Notes: generated by a model from the sequence alone, not told the origin. A stretch of DNA of 64,000 nt from Pseudomonas sp. P8_241 (GCF_034008315.1 NZ_CP125377.1:3484001-3548000); one strand, 5' to 3'; shown: positions 1-8,655, counted from the stretch's first letter. Program-made: numbers and translations.

Positions 1-344
1 CGCCGCTCGGTGATCGGGGCGTGACGCTTTCTGGCGGTCAGCGCCAACGCTTGAGTCTGGCCCGTGCGCTGCTCGGCGAGCCGGACATCCTGTGCCTGGA
101 CGATGCCACCAGCGCGCTGGATGCGATCAGCGAGCGTCAGGTATTGAACAACATTCGCCAGCTGCGCCGTGATCAGGGGCGTGCCACCACCTTGCTGGTG
201 ATCTCCAGCAAGCTGTCGACCATCCTCCTGGCGGACCGCGTGCTGATGCTCCAGGACGGTCGGATCGCCGCCAGCGGTACCCATGCTGAACTCTTGAAAA
301 CCCATCCGGACTACCGCGACCTGCTAGGGATCGACCATGGCTAA
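1..344 (+). CDS. ABC exporter half-transporter, C-terminal part (cut by window start)
   Basis: The reading frame is open from the first bases, so this is the 3' end of a longer gene; the GTG at 21 is an internal Val codon. Visible are the end of an ATP-binding domain: a canonical LSGGQ signature, a Walker B reading LCLDD-ATSALD, and a switch region SSKLSTI. The catalytic Glu after Walker B is Asp, and the H-loop His is missing. The next gene has the opposite pattern (good Walker B and H-loop, altered signature). This is the known arrangement of heterodimeric ABC exporters with one degenerate and one consensus ATP site. The stop overlaps the next start by 8 nt, so the two are translationally coupled. 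Substrate unknown, probably a drug or lipid-like molecule. Confidence 0.9.
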   Translation, partial: PLGDRGVTLSGGQRQRLSLARALLGEPDILCLDDATSALDAISERQVLNNIRQLRRDQGRATTLLVISSKLSTILLADRVLMLQDGRIAASGTHAELLKTHPDYRDLLGIDHG

Positions 345-2205
345 CCCAATCGCCGGCAAAGCCTTGAGCGATATCGAAATTGAAGAAATGCTGGCCAAAA
401 AAGCCCTCGACCGCAGCATGTTCGGTCGACTGTTGCCGCTGCTCAAACCGATTCGCCGACATATTGCCGGGGTCATCGGCATTGAATTGCTGCTGGTATT
501 CACGGTGTTCCTGCGCCCCTGGTTTGTCCGTGAATTGCTCGATCGTGGGCTGATTCAACAGAACGATCACTGGTTGCTCGATGAGCGCCTTGTGCTGTGG
601 CTCGGACTGGGACTGGCGGTCAGCTGGCTCGGGCGTTTCCTGCTCGCTGGGGTCTCGCAGTTCATCGCCGGCAGTGCGGCGATCCGGGTGTTGAATGACT
701 TGCGAGTACGGGTATTCGCGCATGTACAGAGCCTGAGCGTCAGCTATTTCGACCGCACCAAGGCCGGGCGAATCATTTCCCGTGTCGACCGTGATGTCGA
801 TGCCCTTGAACCGTTGTTGATCCAGGGGCCACCCGAGTTGCTTGGCGCCTTGCTGCGCTGCGCACTGGCCTCGGTGATGCTGTGGCGAATCGACCCGCGG
901 TTTTTTCTCAGTCTCGCCGCTACGGTGCCAGTGTTGGTGCTGGCGACCTGGAGTTTCAAACGCATTTCCCAGCGCAACTGGGCCAGGGTCGCGGAGAACC
1001 GCAGCCGTTTCACCGCGCATCTGGTGGAAAGCGTGAGCGGCGCGCGCATGTTGCAACAGTGTGCGCAGCAAGCCCCGAACCTGCGGCGCTACCGCGGCCT
1101 GCTGGATGACTTCAATCGGGCGCTGATCCACGGCAGCCTGCGATCCGGCTGGTTCGCACCCTTTACCGCCCTGCTCAGCTCGGCCGGGATGGCCGTGTTG
1201 TTACTGGTAGGCGCTTATGGCATGGCACAGGCGGATGTGACCGTTGGCCAGATCGCGGAGAGTCTGTTTTATGTGTTCCTGTTCCTCGGGCCACTGCAGG
1301 AACTGTCGGACCTGTTCGAGCGCTACGCCACGGGTTCGGCCTCGGCGCAGAGGATCTTTTTGTTGCTCGATACGCCTGCGCAGATCAACGACGACGCCAC
1401 ACCGCAAACCGTGGGCAAAGCCCGGGGCGAAGTGAGTTTCGAGCGAGCGCGTTTCAGCTACGATGCCAATAGCCCCTCGCCGGTGATCAACGACCTTGAC
1501 CTGCACATCCCTGCCGGTGAGGTAATGGCGATTGTCGGCCCTTCGGGTCACGGCAAGAGCACGCTGGTGCAGCTGCTGACGCGCTTCTACGAGGTTCAGT
1601 CGGGTGCGGTCAGACTCGATGGCATTGATGTTCGTAACCTGGCCCAGCATGAACTGAGGCGTAATGTCGGCGTGGTGCTGCAAGACAATGTGTTGTTCAG
1701 CGGCAGCATCCTGGACAACCTGCGTCTGGCATCTCCCCACGCCGACGACGCGAGCCTGATTGCAGCAGCCCGGGAGCTGGGCGCGGACGAAGTGCTGGAG
1801 CGCCTGCCGCACCAATACCAGACCGAAGTCGGTCCTTTGGGCGGGCATCTGAGTCATGGCCAACGGCAGTTGGTCTGCCTGGTACGTGCCTACCTCGCAG
1901 ACCCGGCGGTGCTGGTGCTGGACGAGGCGACCTCAGCTGTCGACATCCATACCGAGCGCCGAATTCAGCGAGCGTTTCGCCGACTCTGCGAAGGCCGCAC
2001 CGCCATCATCATCGCCCATCGCCTGGCAACCATTCGCGATGCCGACCGCATCGCGGTCATCCGTCATGGTCGCGTAGTGGAACAAGGCCCCCACAGCCAG
2101 TTGATCGATAAGGGTGGCGCATATGCGGCGTTGTACCAGACGTACCTGCGCAGCGCCGAAGCCGGTTCGTCCATTGACGAGATCGTCGCCACCGCATCGG
2201 CGTGA
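337..2205 (+). CDS. ABC exporter half-transporter (membrane domain plus ATPase)
   Basis: 622 aa, the usual length for a full half-exporter. An N-terminal region with about six membrane segments (roughly residues 40-330) is followed by an ATP-binding domain (about 365-600). Walker A is GPSGHGKST, Walker B is LVLDEATSAVD with the catalytic Glu, and the H-loop is IAHRLATI. The signature is LSHGQ instead of LSGGQ. It complements the preceding protein, whose signature is canonical but whose Walker B Glu and H-loop His are lost, so the two should form a heterodimer with a single fully competent ATP site, as in the TM287/288 or MdlAB type. It acts in the inner membrane; substrate not predictable. 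Confidence 0.93.
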   Translation: MANPIAGKALSDIEIEEMLAKKALDRSMFGRLLPLLKPIRRHIAGVIGIELLLVFTVFLRPWFVRELLDRGLIQQNDHWLLDERLVLWLGLGLAVSWLGRFLLAGVSQFIAGSAAIRVLNDLRVRVFAHVQSLSVSYFDRTKAGRIISRVDRDVDALEPLLIQGPPELLGALLRCALASVMLWRIDPRFFLSLAATVPVLVLATWSFKRISQRNWARVAENRSRFTAHLVESVSGARMLQQCAQQAPNLRRYRGLLDDFNRALIHGSLRSGWFAPFTALLSSAGMAVLLLVGAYGMAQADVTVGQIAESLFYVFLFLGPLQELSDLFERYATGSASAQRIFLLLDTPAQINDDATPQTVGKARGEVSFERARFSYDANSPSPVINDLDLHIPAGEVMAIVGPSGHGKSTLVQLLTRFYEVQSGAVRLDGIDVRNLAQHELRRNVGVVLQDNVLFSGSILDNLRLASPHADDASLIAAARELGADEVLERLPHQYQTEVGPLGGHLSHGQRQLVCLVRAYLADPAVLVLDEATSAVDIHTERRIQRAFRRLCEGRTAIIIAHRLATIRDADRIAVIRHGRVVEQGPHSQLIDKGGAYAALYQTYLRSAEAGSSIDEIVATASA

Positions 2206-2211
2206 ATGCGA

Positions 2212-2290
2212 CCGCCATCGCCAGCAAGCCGGCTCCTACAAACTCGGGTTCACACGCGGACCTGTAGGCGCTGGCTTGCCAGCGATGGCG
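2212..2290. repeat. REPIN (inverted REP pair)
   Basis: Two arms of the Pseudomonas REP type, ccatcgccagcaagccggct and its near inverse (gctggcttgccagcgatgg), face each other about 25 bp apart. A further single arm lies at 2320-2346. Such elements are mobilised by RAYT transposases; none is encoded in this window. Confidence 0.8.
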
Positions 2291-2491
2291 CGCTCAAAGT
2301 CGCGCAAAATCCACCGGCCTGATCGCCAGCAAGCCTGCGCCTACAGATGCACGTGCAATGAACACTCCTTGTTGCACCCTGAACACCCATTGCTGGCCGG
2401 CTGTTGCTACAGCAGCACCCTCGCCTGCCACCCCTCCCCGTTTGCCCGCCAATCCCCCGGCCCTGCTGGTCAGAACCCGGCTTATCGACCA

Positions 2492-2507
2492 TGGCATGTC
2501 CGTTGCA
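2492..2507 (+). promoter_or_regulatory. Sigma-54 (RpoN) promoter for the monooxygenase-desulfinase unit
   Basis: TGGCATGTCCGTTGCA matches TGGCAC-N5-TTGCA with one mismatch (T for C at the sixth base) and has correct -24 GG to -12 GC spacing. Transcription would start near 2518, about 55 bp before the ATG at 2572. Two further sites of the same kind precede the other transcription units of this locus, which supports a shared sigma-54 control. Confidence 0.65.
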
Positions 2508-2571
2508 ATCATCCCCTCAAGACGTCCTCGCACCTGCGCGACGCAACGCGTAATTGAATCAGGAGCATCCC

Positions 2572-3732
2572 ATGAGCACTGAGTTTTTCTGGCGCCTGCC
2601 GCTGGGCACCGATGGTCCGCAACTGACCACCGACAAACATAACCGCGGAAATCCGCACTATCGTCCAGGCAATATCGCACCCGGGCGTCTGCCCAATGGT
2701 GAACCGGATGACTTCACCTACATCGACTACATTGCCCAAGTCGCAAAAGCCGCCGAACTGGCAGGTTTCGAAGGCGCCTTGCTGCCCACCGGCCCGGAGC
2801 CGTGGATTGCCGCAGCGGCCCTCGCACGGGAAACCCGCCGGATCAAATTTTTGATCGCATTCCAAGCGACCTGGACACTTCCGGCCTACGCCGCGCAACA
2901 AGCGGCGATCCTTCAAAACCTCAGTCGCGGTCGCCTGGAGTGGAACATCATCACCGGTGGCAACCCGGCCAGTCAGCGGGCCAACGGTGACTTCCTGGAA
3001 CATGACCTGCGTTACAAGCGCACCGGCGAATTTCTCGACATTATCCAGGGCCTTTGGCAGAACGAGCGTTTCTCCTATGACGGCGATATTTATCAACTGG
3101 AGAACGGCGCGTTACCCCACGGCCTGCAGAACGAGCGCAAACCCGGCGTGTACTTTTCCGGTTTTTCCGATGCGGCCCTGGATGTTGCAGCCAAACACGC
3201 AGACGTTTACCTGAACTGGGCCGAGCCCATCGACAAGCTCAAGCCGCACATCGAACGGGTGCGCGAACTGGCAGACAAGCAGGGCCGCAGCGTGCGCTTC
3301 GGTCTGCGGGTCGATTTGTTCGCCCGGGAAACCGAAGAGTTGGCGTGGAAAGATCTGCGTCGTCAGTTCGACAAGCTCGAAGGCAAGAGCAGCGTGGTCG
3401 CCAAGGGCTTCACCAGTGGCTCCGATTCGGTCGGTGGCGCGCGCCAGACCGCCTACCACCAGCACATCGACCGCTTCGACGACCTGATCATCGGCCCGAA
3501 CCTCTGGGCCGGCTTCGCCAAGGCAAAGCCGGGGCCGACCGTGGGTCTGGTGGGCAGTCACGAGAACATCGCCGAACGCCTGGTGGAATACCGCGACGCC
3601 GGTTTCTCGACCTTCATCCTCGCCGGTAACCCACACCTGGAAGAAGCCCTGCGTATCGGTCAGGAAGTCCTGCCACTGGTGCACCAACGTCCAGCCACCC
3701 AGGCGACCTCTCATTTGAAAGCCAGCGCCTGA
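2572..3732 (+). CDS. LLM-class flavin-dependent monooxygenase, SsuD-like
   Basis: 386 aa, start chosen at the ATG preceded by AGGAG; an upstream ATG in frame (2554) lacks a good ribosome site. The sequence follows the FMNH2-dependent alkanesulfonate monooxygenase SsuD along its length: an FFWRLPLG start, LPTGPEPW in the SsuD IPTG region, RFGLRVDLFARET, NLWAGF, and AGNPHLEEALRIG near the end. The SsuD residue Cys54 is not present and the His of the RxH motif is Asp, so the substrate probably differs from alkanesulfonates. The family uses reduced FMN from a separate flavin reductase, which is not encoded nearby. It is followed 20 bp later by two DszB-like genes, suggesting that it makes the sulfinate or related C-S compound they act on. 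Confidence 0.85.
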   Translation: MSTEFFWRLPLGTDGPQLTTDKHNRGNPHYRPGNIAPGRLPNGEPDDFTYIDYIAQVAKAAELAGFEGALLPTGPEPWIAAAALARETRRIKFLIAFQATWTLPAYAAQQAAILQNLSRGRLEWNIITGGNPASQRANGDFLEHDLRYKRTGEFLDIIQGLWQNERFSYDGDIYQLENGALPHGLQNERKPGVYFSGFSDAALDVAAKHADVYLNWAEPIDKLKPHIERVRELADKQGRSVRFGLRVDLFARETEELAWKDLRRQFDKLEGKSSVVAKGFTSGSDSVGGARQTAYHQHIDRFDDLIIGPNLWAGFAKAKPGPTVGLVGSHENIAERLVEYRDAGFSTFILAGNPHLEEALRIGQEVLPLVHQRPATQATSHLKASA

Positions 3733-3752
3733 ACGCTGCGGGAGAATTTTTG

Positions 3753-4805
3753 ATGACTCAACCCCTCGACACCCTCTGGTACACCCGTTGCCCGGTCCCC
3801 ACCGGACTGGGCATCGCCGTGCAAAAAGGCTGGCTGCAAGACACCGTTGGCGCACTGGGCACGCAAGTACAGTCATTGCGCGAGTCCGCCGACAAGGCTG
3901 TGCGCGAGTCGCATTTCGATCACACTCTGCGCAACTCGGTACGCCATGGCGGCAATATCCCGGCGATCTGGGCCAGGGCCCAAGGCCGGGAGACACGCGT
4001 CATCGGGCTGTCGTGGGCCGATGAAGTGCAACTGATCCTGACCCTTCCAGACAGCGGTATCAAAACCGTCAAGGACCTGAAGGGACGCCGTTTCGGCCTG
4101 CCCGACTGGGCTGGTGCGCAGATCGATTTTACCCGCGCCCAGGCCCTGCGCGGTCTGGAAAACGCCCTGATACTCGAAGGCCTGCAAGTCGGCGATGTGC
4201 AGCTGGTGAACTACCGCTACGAGGGCACGTTCAGCGATCCTCAGGTCAGTACTGTCAACGGCACGCCGGTCAGTACGCAGCGGGTCGAAGGGCGCAATCT
4301 GGAACTGGTGGGCCTGCTGCGTGGTGAAGTCGATGCGATTTTCCTCAAAGGCGCCAGCGCCGCCCGCCAGGCCCATGAGTTTGGCCTGCACACGGTCATC
4401 GACACCGGCTCGCACCCCGAGCCGCTGATTCGCAGCAACAACGGCACGCCTCGCACACTGGCGGTGGACCTGAACCTGCTGGACAACCACTTCGAGGTCG
4501 CCACCGGCATTCTCGATTCTGTACGACGCGCCGAATTTTGGGCGCACACCCATCCCCAAGACGCGCACCGCTACCTGGCCCGCGAAACCAACAGCAGCGA
4601 GTACTGGGTCAGCGCCGCTTATGGCAACGACGCCCACCTGCGCCTGAACACCGAACTGGACGAGCAGGCCATTGGCGCCCTGCAGGACTTCACCCACTTT
4701 CTGCATCGCTGGCGTTTCATCCCGAAAAGTTTCGACGTGCGCGATTGGATCGATCGACGACCGCTGGACGCGTTGCTGCAATCGCCCACCGCGCTGGCCG
4801 GGTAA
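3753..4805 (+). CDS. DszB-like desulfinase (periplasmic-binding-protein fold, cytoplasmic)
   Basis: 350 aa starting at the ATG at 3753 with GGAGAA upstream; a TTG two codons' distance earlier is less likely. There is no signal peptide, although automatic annotation would probably say ABC substrate-binding protein. It aligns with 2'-hydroxybiphenyl-2-sulfinate desulfinase DszB: YTRCPVP against YSNCPVP, then HF ten residues before R-x-GG (H54, R64, G66-G67 against H60, R70, G72-G73), then TRVIGL and the KGRRFGL segment. DszB uses Cys27, His60 and Arg70; the equivalents here, Cys13, His54 and Arg64, are all present with the same His-Arg spacing. Expected reaction: an organic sulfinate gives sulfite plus the desulfonated compound. 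Substrate unknown. Function inferred from motif comparison made from memory. Confidence 0.75.
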   Translation: MTQPLDTLWYTRCPVPTGLGIAVQKGWLQDTVGALGTQVQSLRESADKAVRESHFDHTLRNSVRHGGNIPAIWARAQGRETRVIGLSWADEVQLILTLPDSGIKTVKDLKGRRFGLPDWAGAQIDFTRAQALRGLENALILEGLQVGDVQLVNYRYEGTFSDPQVSTVNGTPVSTQRVEGRNLELVGLLRGEVDAIFLKGASAARQAHEFGLHTVIDTGSHPEPLIRSNNGTPRTLAVDLNLLDNHFEVATGILDSVRRAEFWAHTHPQDAHRYLARETNSSEYWVSAAYGNDAHLRLNTELDEQAIGALQDFTHFLHRWRFIPKSFDVRDWIDRRPLDALLQSPTALAG

Positions 4806-4841
4806 CCCGCCAGGTTTCATGGACTCGAACTGAAGGCCAAC

Positions 4842-5900
4842 ATGAGCAAACCACTCGATACGCTTTGGTACACCCATAGCCCTGTTCCCACGGGGCTTGG
4901 CATCGCCGTGCAGTCCGGTCGACTGGCCGAAGCCTTTCTGCCGTTCGGCACCAACATCCAATCCCTGCGCGAGTCCAGCGAGCGGGAGGTACGCGAAGCC
5001 CATTACGACCATCACCTGAAAAACTCGGTGCGTCATGGCGGCAATATCCCGGCCATCTGGGCCTATGCCAGCGGCGTACAAACCCGGGTACTGGGGCTGT
5101 CCTGGAGCGACGAGGTGCAGTTGATCCTGACCACCGAGGAAAGCGGCATCAAGAGCATTCGCGACCTGAAAAACCGTCGTTTCGGCCTGCCGAAATGGGC
5201 CAACGTGCAGATTGACTTCACCCGTGCCCAAGCCCTGCGCGGCCTGGAAAACGCCCTGAAGCTCGAAGGCCTGACAGTGGCCGACGTCGAGTTGGTGGAC
5301 TACCCCTATGGCGGGACCTACAGCGACGATCAGAAGCAGCATGTCTATGGTTCGGAAGTCAGCCTGGAAGTCACCCGCATCAGCAAGCGCAACAATGAGC
5401 TGATCGGCTTGCTGCGCGGTGACATCGACGCGATTTTTCTCAAGGGCGCGCATGCGGTGCACCTGGCCCATGAGTTCGGCTTGCAGGTGGTGGTCGATAC
5501 CGGCTCCCATCCGGACCCGCTGATTCGCTCGAACAACGGCACGCCCCGAACCCTGACCGTGGACACCCATTTGCTGCACGAGCACTTCGACGCCAGCGTG
5601 AAAATCGTCGATACCGTGCTGCGCACCGAGCAATGGGCCTGGGCCAATCCGGATGAAACCCGGCGTTTTCTGGCCCGTGAACTGAACACCAGTGAGTATT
5701 GGGTAGCCGCCGCCTACGGTGAAGACGCCCATCGGCGCTTGCGCACCACGCTCGATACCCGCTCGATCGAAGCGTTGCAGGATTTCACCGATTTCCTGCA
5801 TCGCTGGGATTTCATCCCGCGACGATTCGATGTGCGCGACTGGATCGATTTCAGCGTGCTTGAAAATGTCATTGGCTCCACTTCCCGCCTGGCGGTTTGA
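4842..5900 (+). CDS. DszB-like paralogue with Ser in place of the catalytic Cys
   Basis: 352 aa, ATG at 4842. It is very similar to the preceding protein over its whole length, with shared RHGGNIPAIWA, QIDFTRAQALRGLENAL, GSHPxPLIRSNNGTPRTL and WIPR/FIPR-FDVRDWID regions, so the two arose by tandem duplication. It has no signal peptide. His54 and Arg64 are kept, but position 13 is Ser (codon AGC at 4878-4880) where the first copy has Cys, giving YTHSPVP. In DszB a Cys27-to-Ser change abolishes activity as far as I recall. This copy may be a regulatory or heterodimer partner, a cytoplasmic carrier of the sulfur compound, or an enzyme with different chemistry. It is followed by a REPIN, suggesting the transcript ends there. 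Confidence 0.72.
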   Translation: MSKPLDTLWYTHSPVPTGLGIAVQSGRLAEAFLPFGTNIQSLRESSEREVREAHYDHHLKNSVRHGGNIPAIWAYASGVQTRVLGLSWSDEVQLILTTEESGIKSIRDLKNRRFGLPKWANVQIDFTRAQALRGLENALKLEGLTVADVELVDYPYGGTYSDDQKQHVYGSEVSLEVTRISKRNNELIGLLRGDIDAIFLKGAHAVHLAHEFGLQVVVDTGSHPDPLIRSNNGTPRTLTVDTHLLHEHFDASVKIVDTVLRTEQWAWANPDETRRFLARELNTSEYWVAAAYGEDAHRRLRTTLDTRSIEALQDFTDFLHRWDFIPRRFDVRDWIDFSVLENVIGSTSRLAV

Positions 5901-5920
5901 GTGCCTCATCGCCTGTAATA

Positions 5921-5993
5921 CCGCCATCGCCGGCAAGCCGGCTCCTACAAGGTTTGCGCACGACCTGTAGGAGCTGGCTTGCTGGCGATGGCG
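5921..5993. repeat. REPIN
   Basis: Inverted pair of REP arms: ccgccatcgccggcaagccg at the left and gctggcttgctggcgatggc at the right, with CTCCTACA/TGTAGGAG inner parts. It lies immediately after the second desulfinase-like gene and probably stabilises or ends that transcript. Confidence 0.8.
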
Positions 5994-6220
5994 TCCGCAA
6001 GGCCAATGAATTGCTGGCCAGGCAACACTCTTCCCCCCGACGCCTGCTGCTCCAGCAACACCCACCAAACAACTTTGTGCTGAATACCTGACAGGCTCTT
6101 TAACTCGCATGCAGCCTAACTAAAAAAACGCTGGAAAAACCCCACAAACACAACTTTCAATAACAACATAACCATTTAAATACAGGCACTTAACAAAACT
6201 AAAGCGCTCGCAAAACCTCT

Positions 6221-6237
6221 TGGCACGATCTCTGCTC
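6221..6237 (+). promoter_or_regulatory. Sigma-54 promoter for the first TonB receptor
   Basis: TGGCACGATCTCTGCTC fits TGGCAC-N5-TTGC with one mismatch in the -12 block (C for the first T) and exact GG-to-GC spacing. The predicted start near 6247 leaves a leader of about 28 nt before the ATG at 6275. Confidence 0.6.
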
Positions 6238-6274
6238 TACCCCCACTAGTGAAACTTTTTTGGGGGAGACTTAA

Positions 6275-8545
6275 ATGCATAAACTTAATCCAATCACCAA
6301 GAGTATCTGGCTAACCTTGTTGCTGGCCGGGGGCGGCGTCAGCGAGGGATTGCTGGCAGCAGAAGCCACAGAAGCCGATAGCAGCAAAACCGCCACGGAG
6401 CCTTCACTCAAGACCGTGACCGTGACCGCTCAACACCGGGAAGAAACCCTGCAAGAGATTCCGGTCGCGGTGTCGGCGATACAGGGCAACAGCCTCGTCG
6501 TCGATGGTGTGCGCAACATGGGTGACATCACCACGTTCGTGCCCAACACCTCGGCAAAAAACCCGGACGGCGATGGCCGGCCGCGTTGGTACATCCGTGG
6601 TCTCGGCACCGGGGACACCGGCGCGGCAACGGTTTTTCCGGTGGGAATCTACGCCGATGACGTCTACTTGAACGCACCTATCGCCGGCGGCGGGCCGTTG
6701 TTCGACCTGGAGCGCATCGAAATCCTGCGAGGGCCGCAAGGCACGCTGTACGGCAAGAACACCACCGCAGGCGCGGTGAATGTCATCTCCAAAAAACCAA
6801 CCTTCGACACCGATGGTTTCGGCACGATCGGGTTTGGCACCAAAAACGAACGCATCGTCAGTGGCGCTCTGGGGGGAGCGCTGGTGGATGAGAAACTCGC
6901 GGCGCGGATCGCGCTGTATTCCGAAGAGCGTGACGGCTTTCAGGACAACCTGGTGGACGACAACACCTACGGCGACGTCAACAAGAAAGCCGTGCGCCTG
7001 CAGTTTCTGGCTCAGGTCAATGATGATCTTGAGGCATTGCTGAAGGTTCACAGTCGCGAATACAAAGGCGACGGCAGCAACGGCTCACTCACCGTCGGGC
7101 GCTACTACAACGTGGGTTATGAACGTCCCAGCGGGCGCGATATCGATATCAATGTCAATGAAGACTCCAAGCTCAATCACGACGGCACTTCGCTGACCCT
7201 GAACTGGCATCTGGGTGACTACACCCTGACCTCCATCAGTGCCTATGACTACATTCGCGGGCAATCCACCAGCGACGCCGACTACACGCCTTATGAGGTC
7301 AACGGCGCAGCGATTGCCGACAACAAATATTCGCAGTATTCCCAGGAACTGCGTCTGGCCTCGCCGCAGCAGGAAACCTTGCGCTGGTTGTTGGGAGCGC
7401 ACTACTTCCACGAAGATCTCGACAGCTCCGCACAGCGCATCATCACACCCGGCCCCACGCCTAACGGCACCGGCTCGAACCAGATCGGCGGCGCCACCGA
7501 CTTTCGTGACTTGAGCTACGACCACGCCACGGACAGTTACGCGCTGTTCGGCAACCTGACCTATGACTTCACCGATAAGTTCTCCGTGACCAGCGGCCTG
7601 CGCTGGACCCAGGAAAAGAAAGACATCGACCTCGACCTGACCCAACTGACCCGCATCACCGCCAACGGTCCATTGGTGCCCCTGGCCGGTGTCGGCACCA
7701 ATGGCAACCGTCAGGAAGACAAGACCTGGGAAGCCTGGACCTATGACCTGACGCCGGAATACCGGATCAACGACAACCTGCGAGTGTTTTTCCGCTATGC
7801 CCACGGCTTCCGTTCCGGCGGATTCAACACCGGCCTGTCCACCAGCCTTTCGCAGCTGACCACGGTGGACCCGGAACAACTCGACGCCTACGAAATCGGC
7901 CTCAAGTCCGAGTGGTTCGACCATCGCCTGACGGCCAACGCCAATATCTTCTATTACGACTATTCGGACATCCAGGTGAACCTGCTGACGGTCAACAACG
8001 GGGTGCTCACCACGGCGTTGACCAACGGCGCCAAGGGTACGGTCAAGGGCGCCGAGCTGGAACTCGAAGCCCAACCGACTGACTTCCTGCATCTGCGTGC
8101 CGCGGTTTCGTTCCTCGACACCGAGTACACCGACTTCAAGAACACCAACCCCAACACCGGCGTCGTCACGGGTGATTACAGTGGCAACAGCTTCGTGCGT
8201 TCGCCGCGCAACGTGGTGGCGCTGGGTGCCGATTACACGTTCCCGCTGGAAATCGGTGGCAAGTTGGTCGCCGGTGGCGATGTCAGCTATCGCGACAAGG
8301 AATACTTCCTCGCCGACCGCCAGAGCAGCGCCGACAAGACCCTCAGCCAACCGCACTACACCCTGGCGAACACTCGCCTGACCTGGTTCAGCCCGGATGA
8401 AAAGCTCAGCGTCACTGGTTTTGTGAACAACGTCACCGACCGTCGCTACCAGGTTCACGGCCGTCCGAACGGCACGCTGGGCCAATACGTCATTACCTAC
8501 GGCGACCCACGCACCGTTGGCCTGAGCGTGACCAGCCGCTTCTGA
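6275..8545 (+). CDS. TonB-dependent outer-membrane receptor
   Basis: 756 aa. A signal peptide (about residues 1-30, ending at LLAAEA) leads to a TonB-box-like segment TVTVTAQ and a plug domain (about 50-170) with the usual IEILRGPQGTLYGKNTTAGAVNV motif, then a 22-strand barrel that ends in Phe (VTSRF). Upstream lies a sigma-54 promoter, and the gene sits between the desulfinase-like pair and an SsuBC-like importer. It therefore probably brings a bulky sulfur compound or its ester across the outer membrane, rather than a siderophore. The substrate cannot be read from the sequence. Confidence 0.9.
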   Translation: MHKLNPITKSIWLTLLLAGGGVSEGLLAAEATEADSSKTATEPSLKTVTVTAQHREETLQEIPVAVSAIQGNSLVVDGVRNMGDITTFVPNTSAKNPDGDGRPRWYIRGLGTGDTGAATVFPVGIYADDVYLNAPIAGGGPLFDLERIEILRGPQGTLYGKNTTAGAVNVISKKPTFDTDGFGTIGFGTKNERIVSGALGGALVDEKLAARIALYSEERDGFQDNLVDDNTYGDVNKKAVRLQFLAQVNDDLEALLKVHSREYKGDGSNGSLTVGRYYNVGYERPSGRDIDINVNEDSKLNHDGTSLTLNWHLGDYTLTSISAYDYIRGQSTSDADYTPYEVNGAAIADNKYSQYSQELRLASPQQETLRWLLGAHYFHEDLDSSAQRIITPGPTPNGTGSNQIGGATDFRDLSYDHATDSYALFGNLTYDFTDKFSVTSGLRWTQEKKDIDLDLTQLTRITANGPLVPLAGVGTNGNRQEDKTWEAWTYDLTPEYRINDNLRVFFRYAHGFRSGGFNTGLSTSLSQLTTVDPEQLDAYEIGLKSEWFDHRLTANANIFYYDYSDIQVNLLTVNNGVLTTALTNGAKGTVKGAELELEAQPTDFLHLRAAVSFLDTEYTDFKNTNPNTGVVTGDYSGNSFVRSPRNVVALGADYTFPLEIGGKLVAGGDVSYRDKEYFLADRQSSADKTLSQPHYTLANTRLTWFSPDEKLSVTGFVNNVTDRRYQVHGRPNGTLGQYVITYGDPRTVGLSVTSRF

Positions 8546-8568
8546 CCCTTGCAGGAGGCACATAACCC

Positions 8569-8655
8569 CCTGTAGGAGCCGGCTTGCTGGCGATGAGGCC
8601 CGCAAGCCTTGCATCGCCCTGAAGGCCGCCATCGCCAGCAAGCCGGCTCCTACAG
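8569..8655. repeat. REPIN, left copy
   Basis: tgtaggagccggcttgctgg and its inverse (ccagcaagccggctcctaca) form the arms. The loop, gatgaggcccgcaagccttg and onward, is nearly identical to that of the REPIN at 8837-8922, so the two copies are recent duplicates of one element. Confidence 0.8.

Larger units (their letters stand above)
2206..2571. other. Intergenic region: REP elements and sigma-54 promoter
   Basis: The 366 bp between the exporter and the monooxygenase gene hold an inverted REP pair (2212-2290), a single REP arm (2320-2346) and a sigma-54-type promoter (2492-2507). The ribosome site AGGAG at 2561-2565 lies just before the ATG at 2572. Several overlapping ORFs exist here on both strands, but they run through the REP copies and look non-coding. 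Confidence 0.7.
5901..6274. other. Intergenic region: REPIN, AT-rich leader and sigma-54 promoter
   Basis: This 374 bp gap contains a REPIN at 5921-5993, then about 150 bp of AT-rich DNA (6115-6215), a sigma-54 promoter at 6221-6237, and the ribosome site GGGGGA at 6262-6267 before the TonB receptor ATG. The AT-rich stretch could carry activator or IHF sites for the sigma-54 promoter; none is clear enough to name. Confidence 0.65.

Noticed and set aside
2294..2680. Minus-strand frames upstream of the monooxygenase gene
   Set aside because: They overlap the REP arms, the sigma-54 promoter and the start of the monooxygenase gene, without domain support.
3753..5900. Annotation of the pair as ABC transporter substrate-binding proteins
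   Set aside because: Neither has a signal peptide, and the Cys/His/Arg pattern of DszB is kept in the first.
3873..6110. A 745-codon open frame on the minus strand across both desulfinase-like genes
   Set aside because: It is antisense to two well-supported genes, runs through the REPIN and the AT-rich leader, has no family motifs, and is explained by GC-rich third positions.
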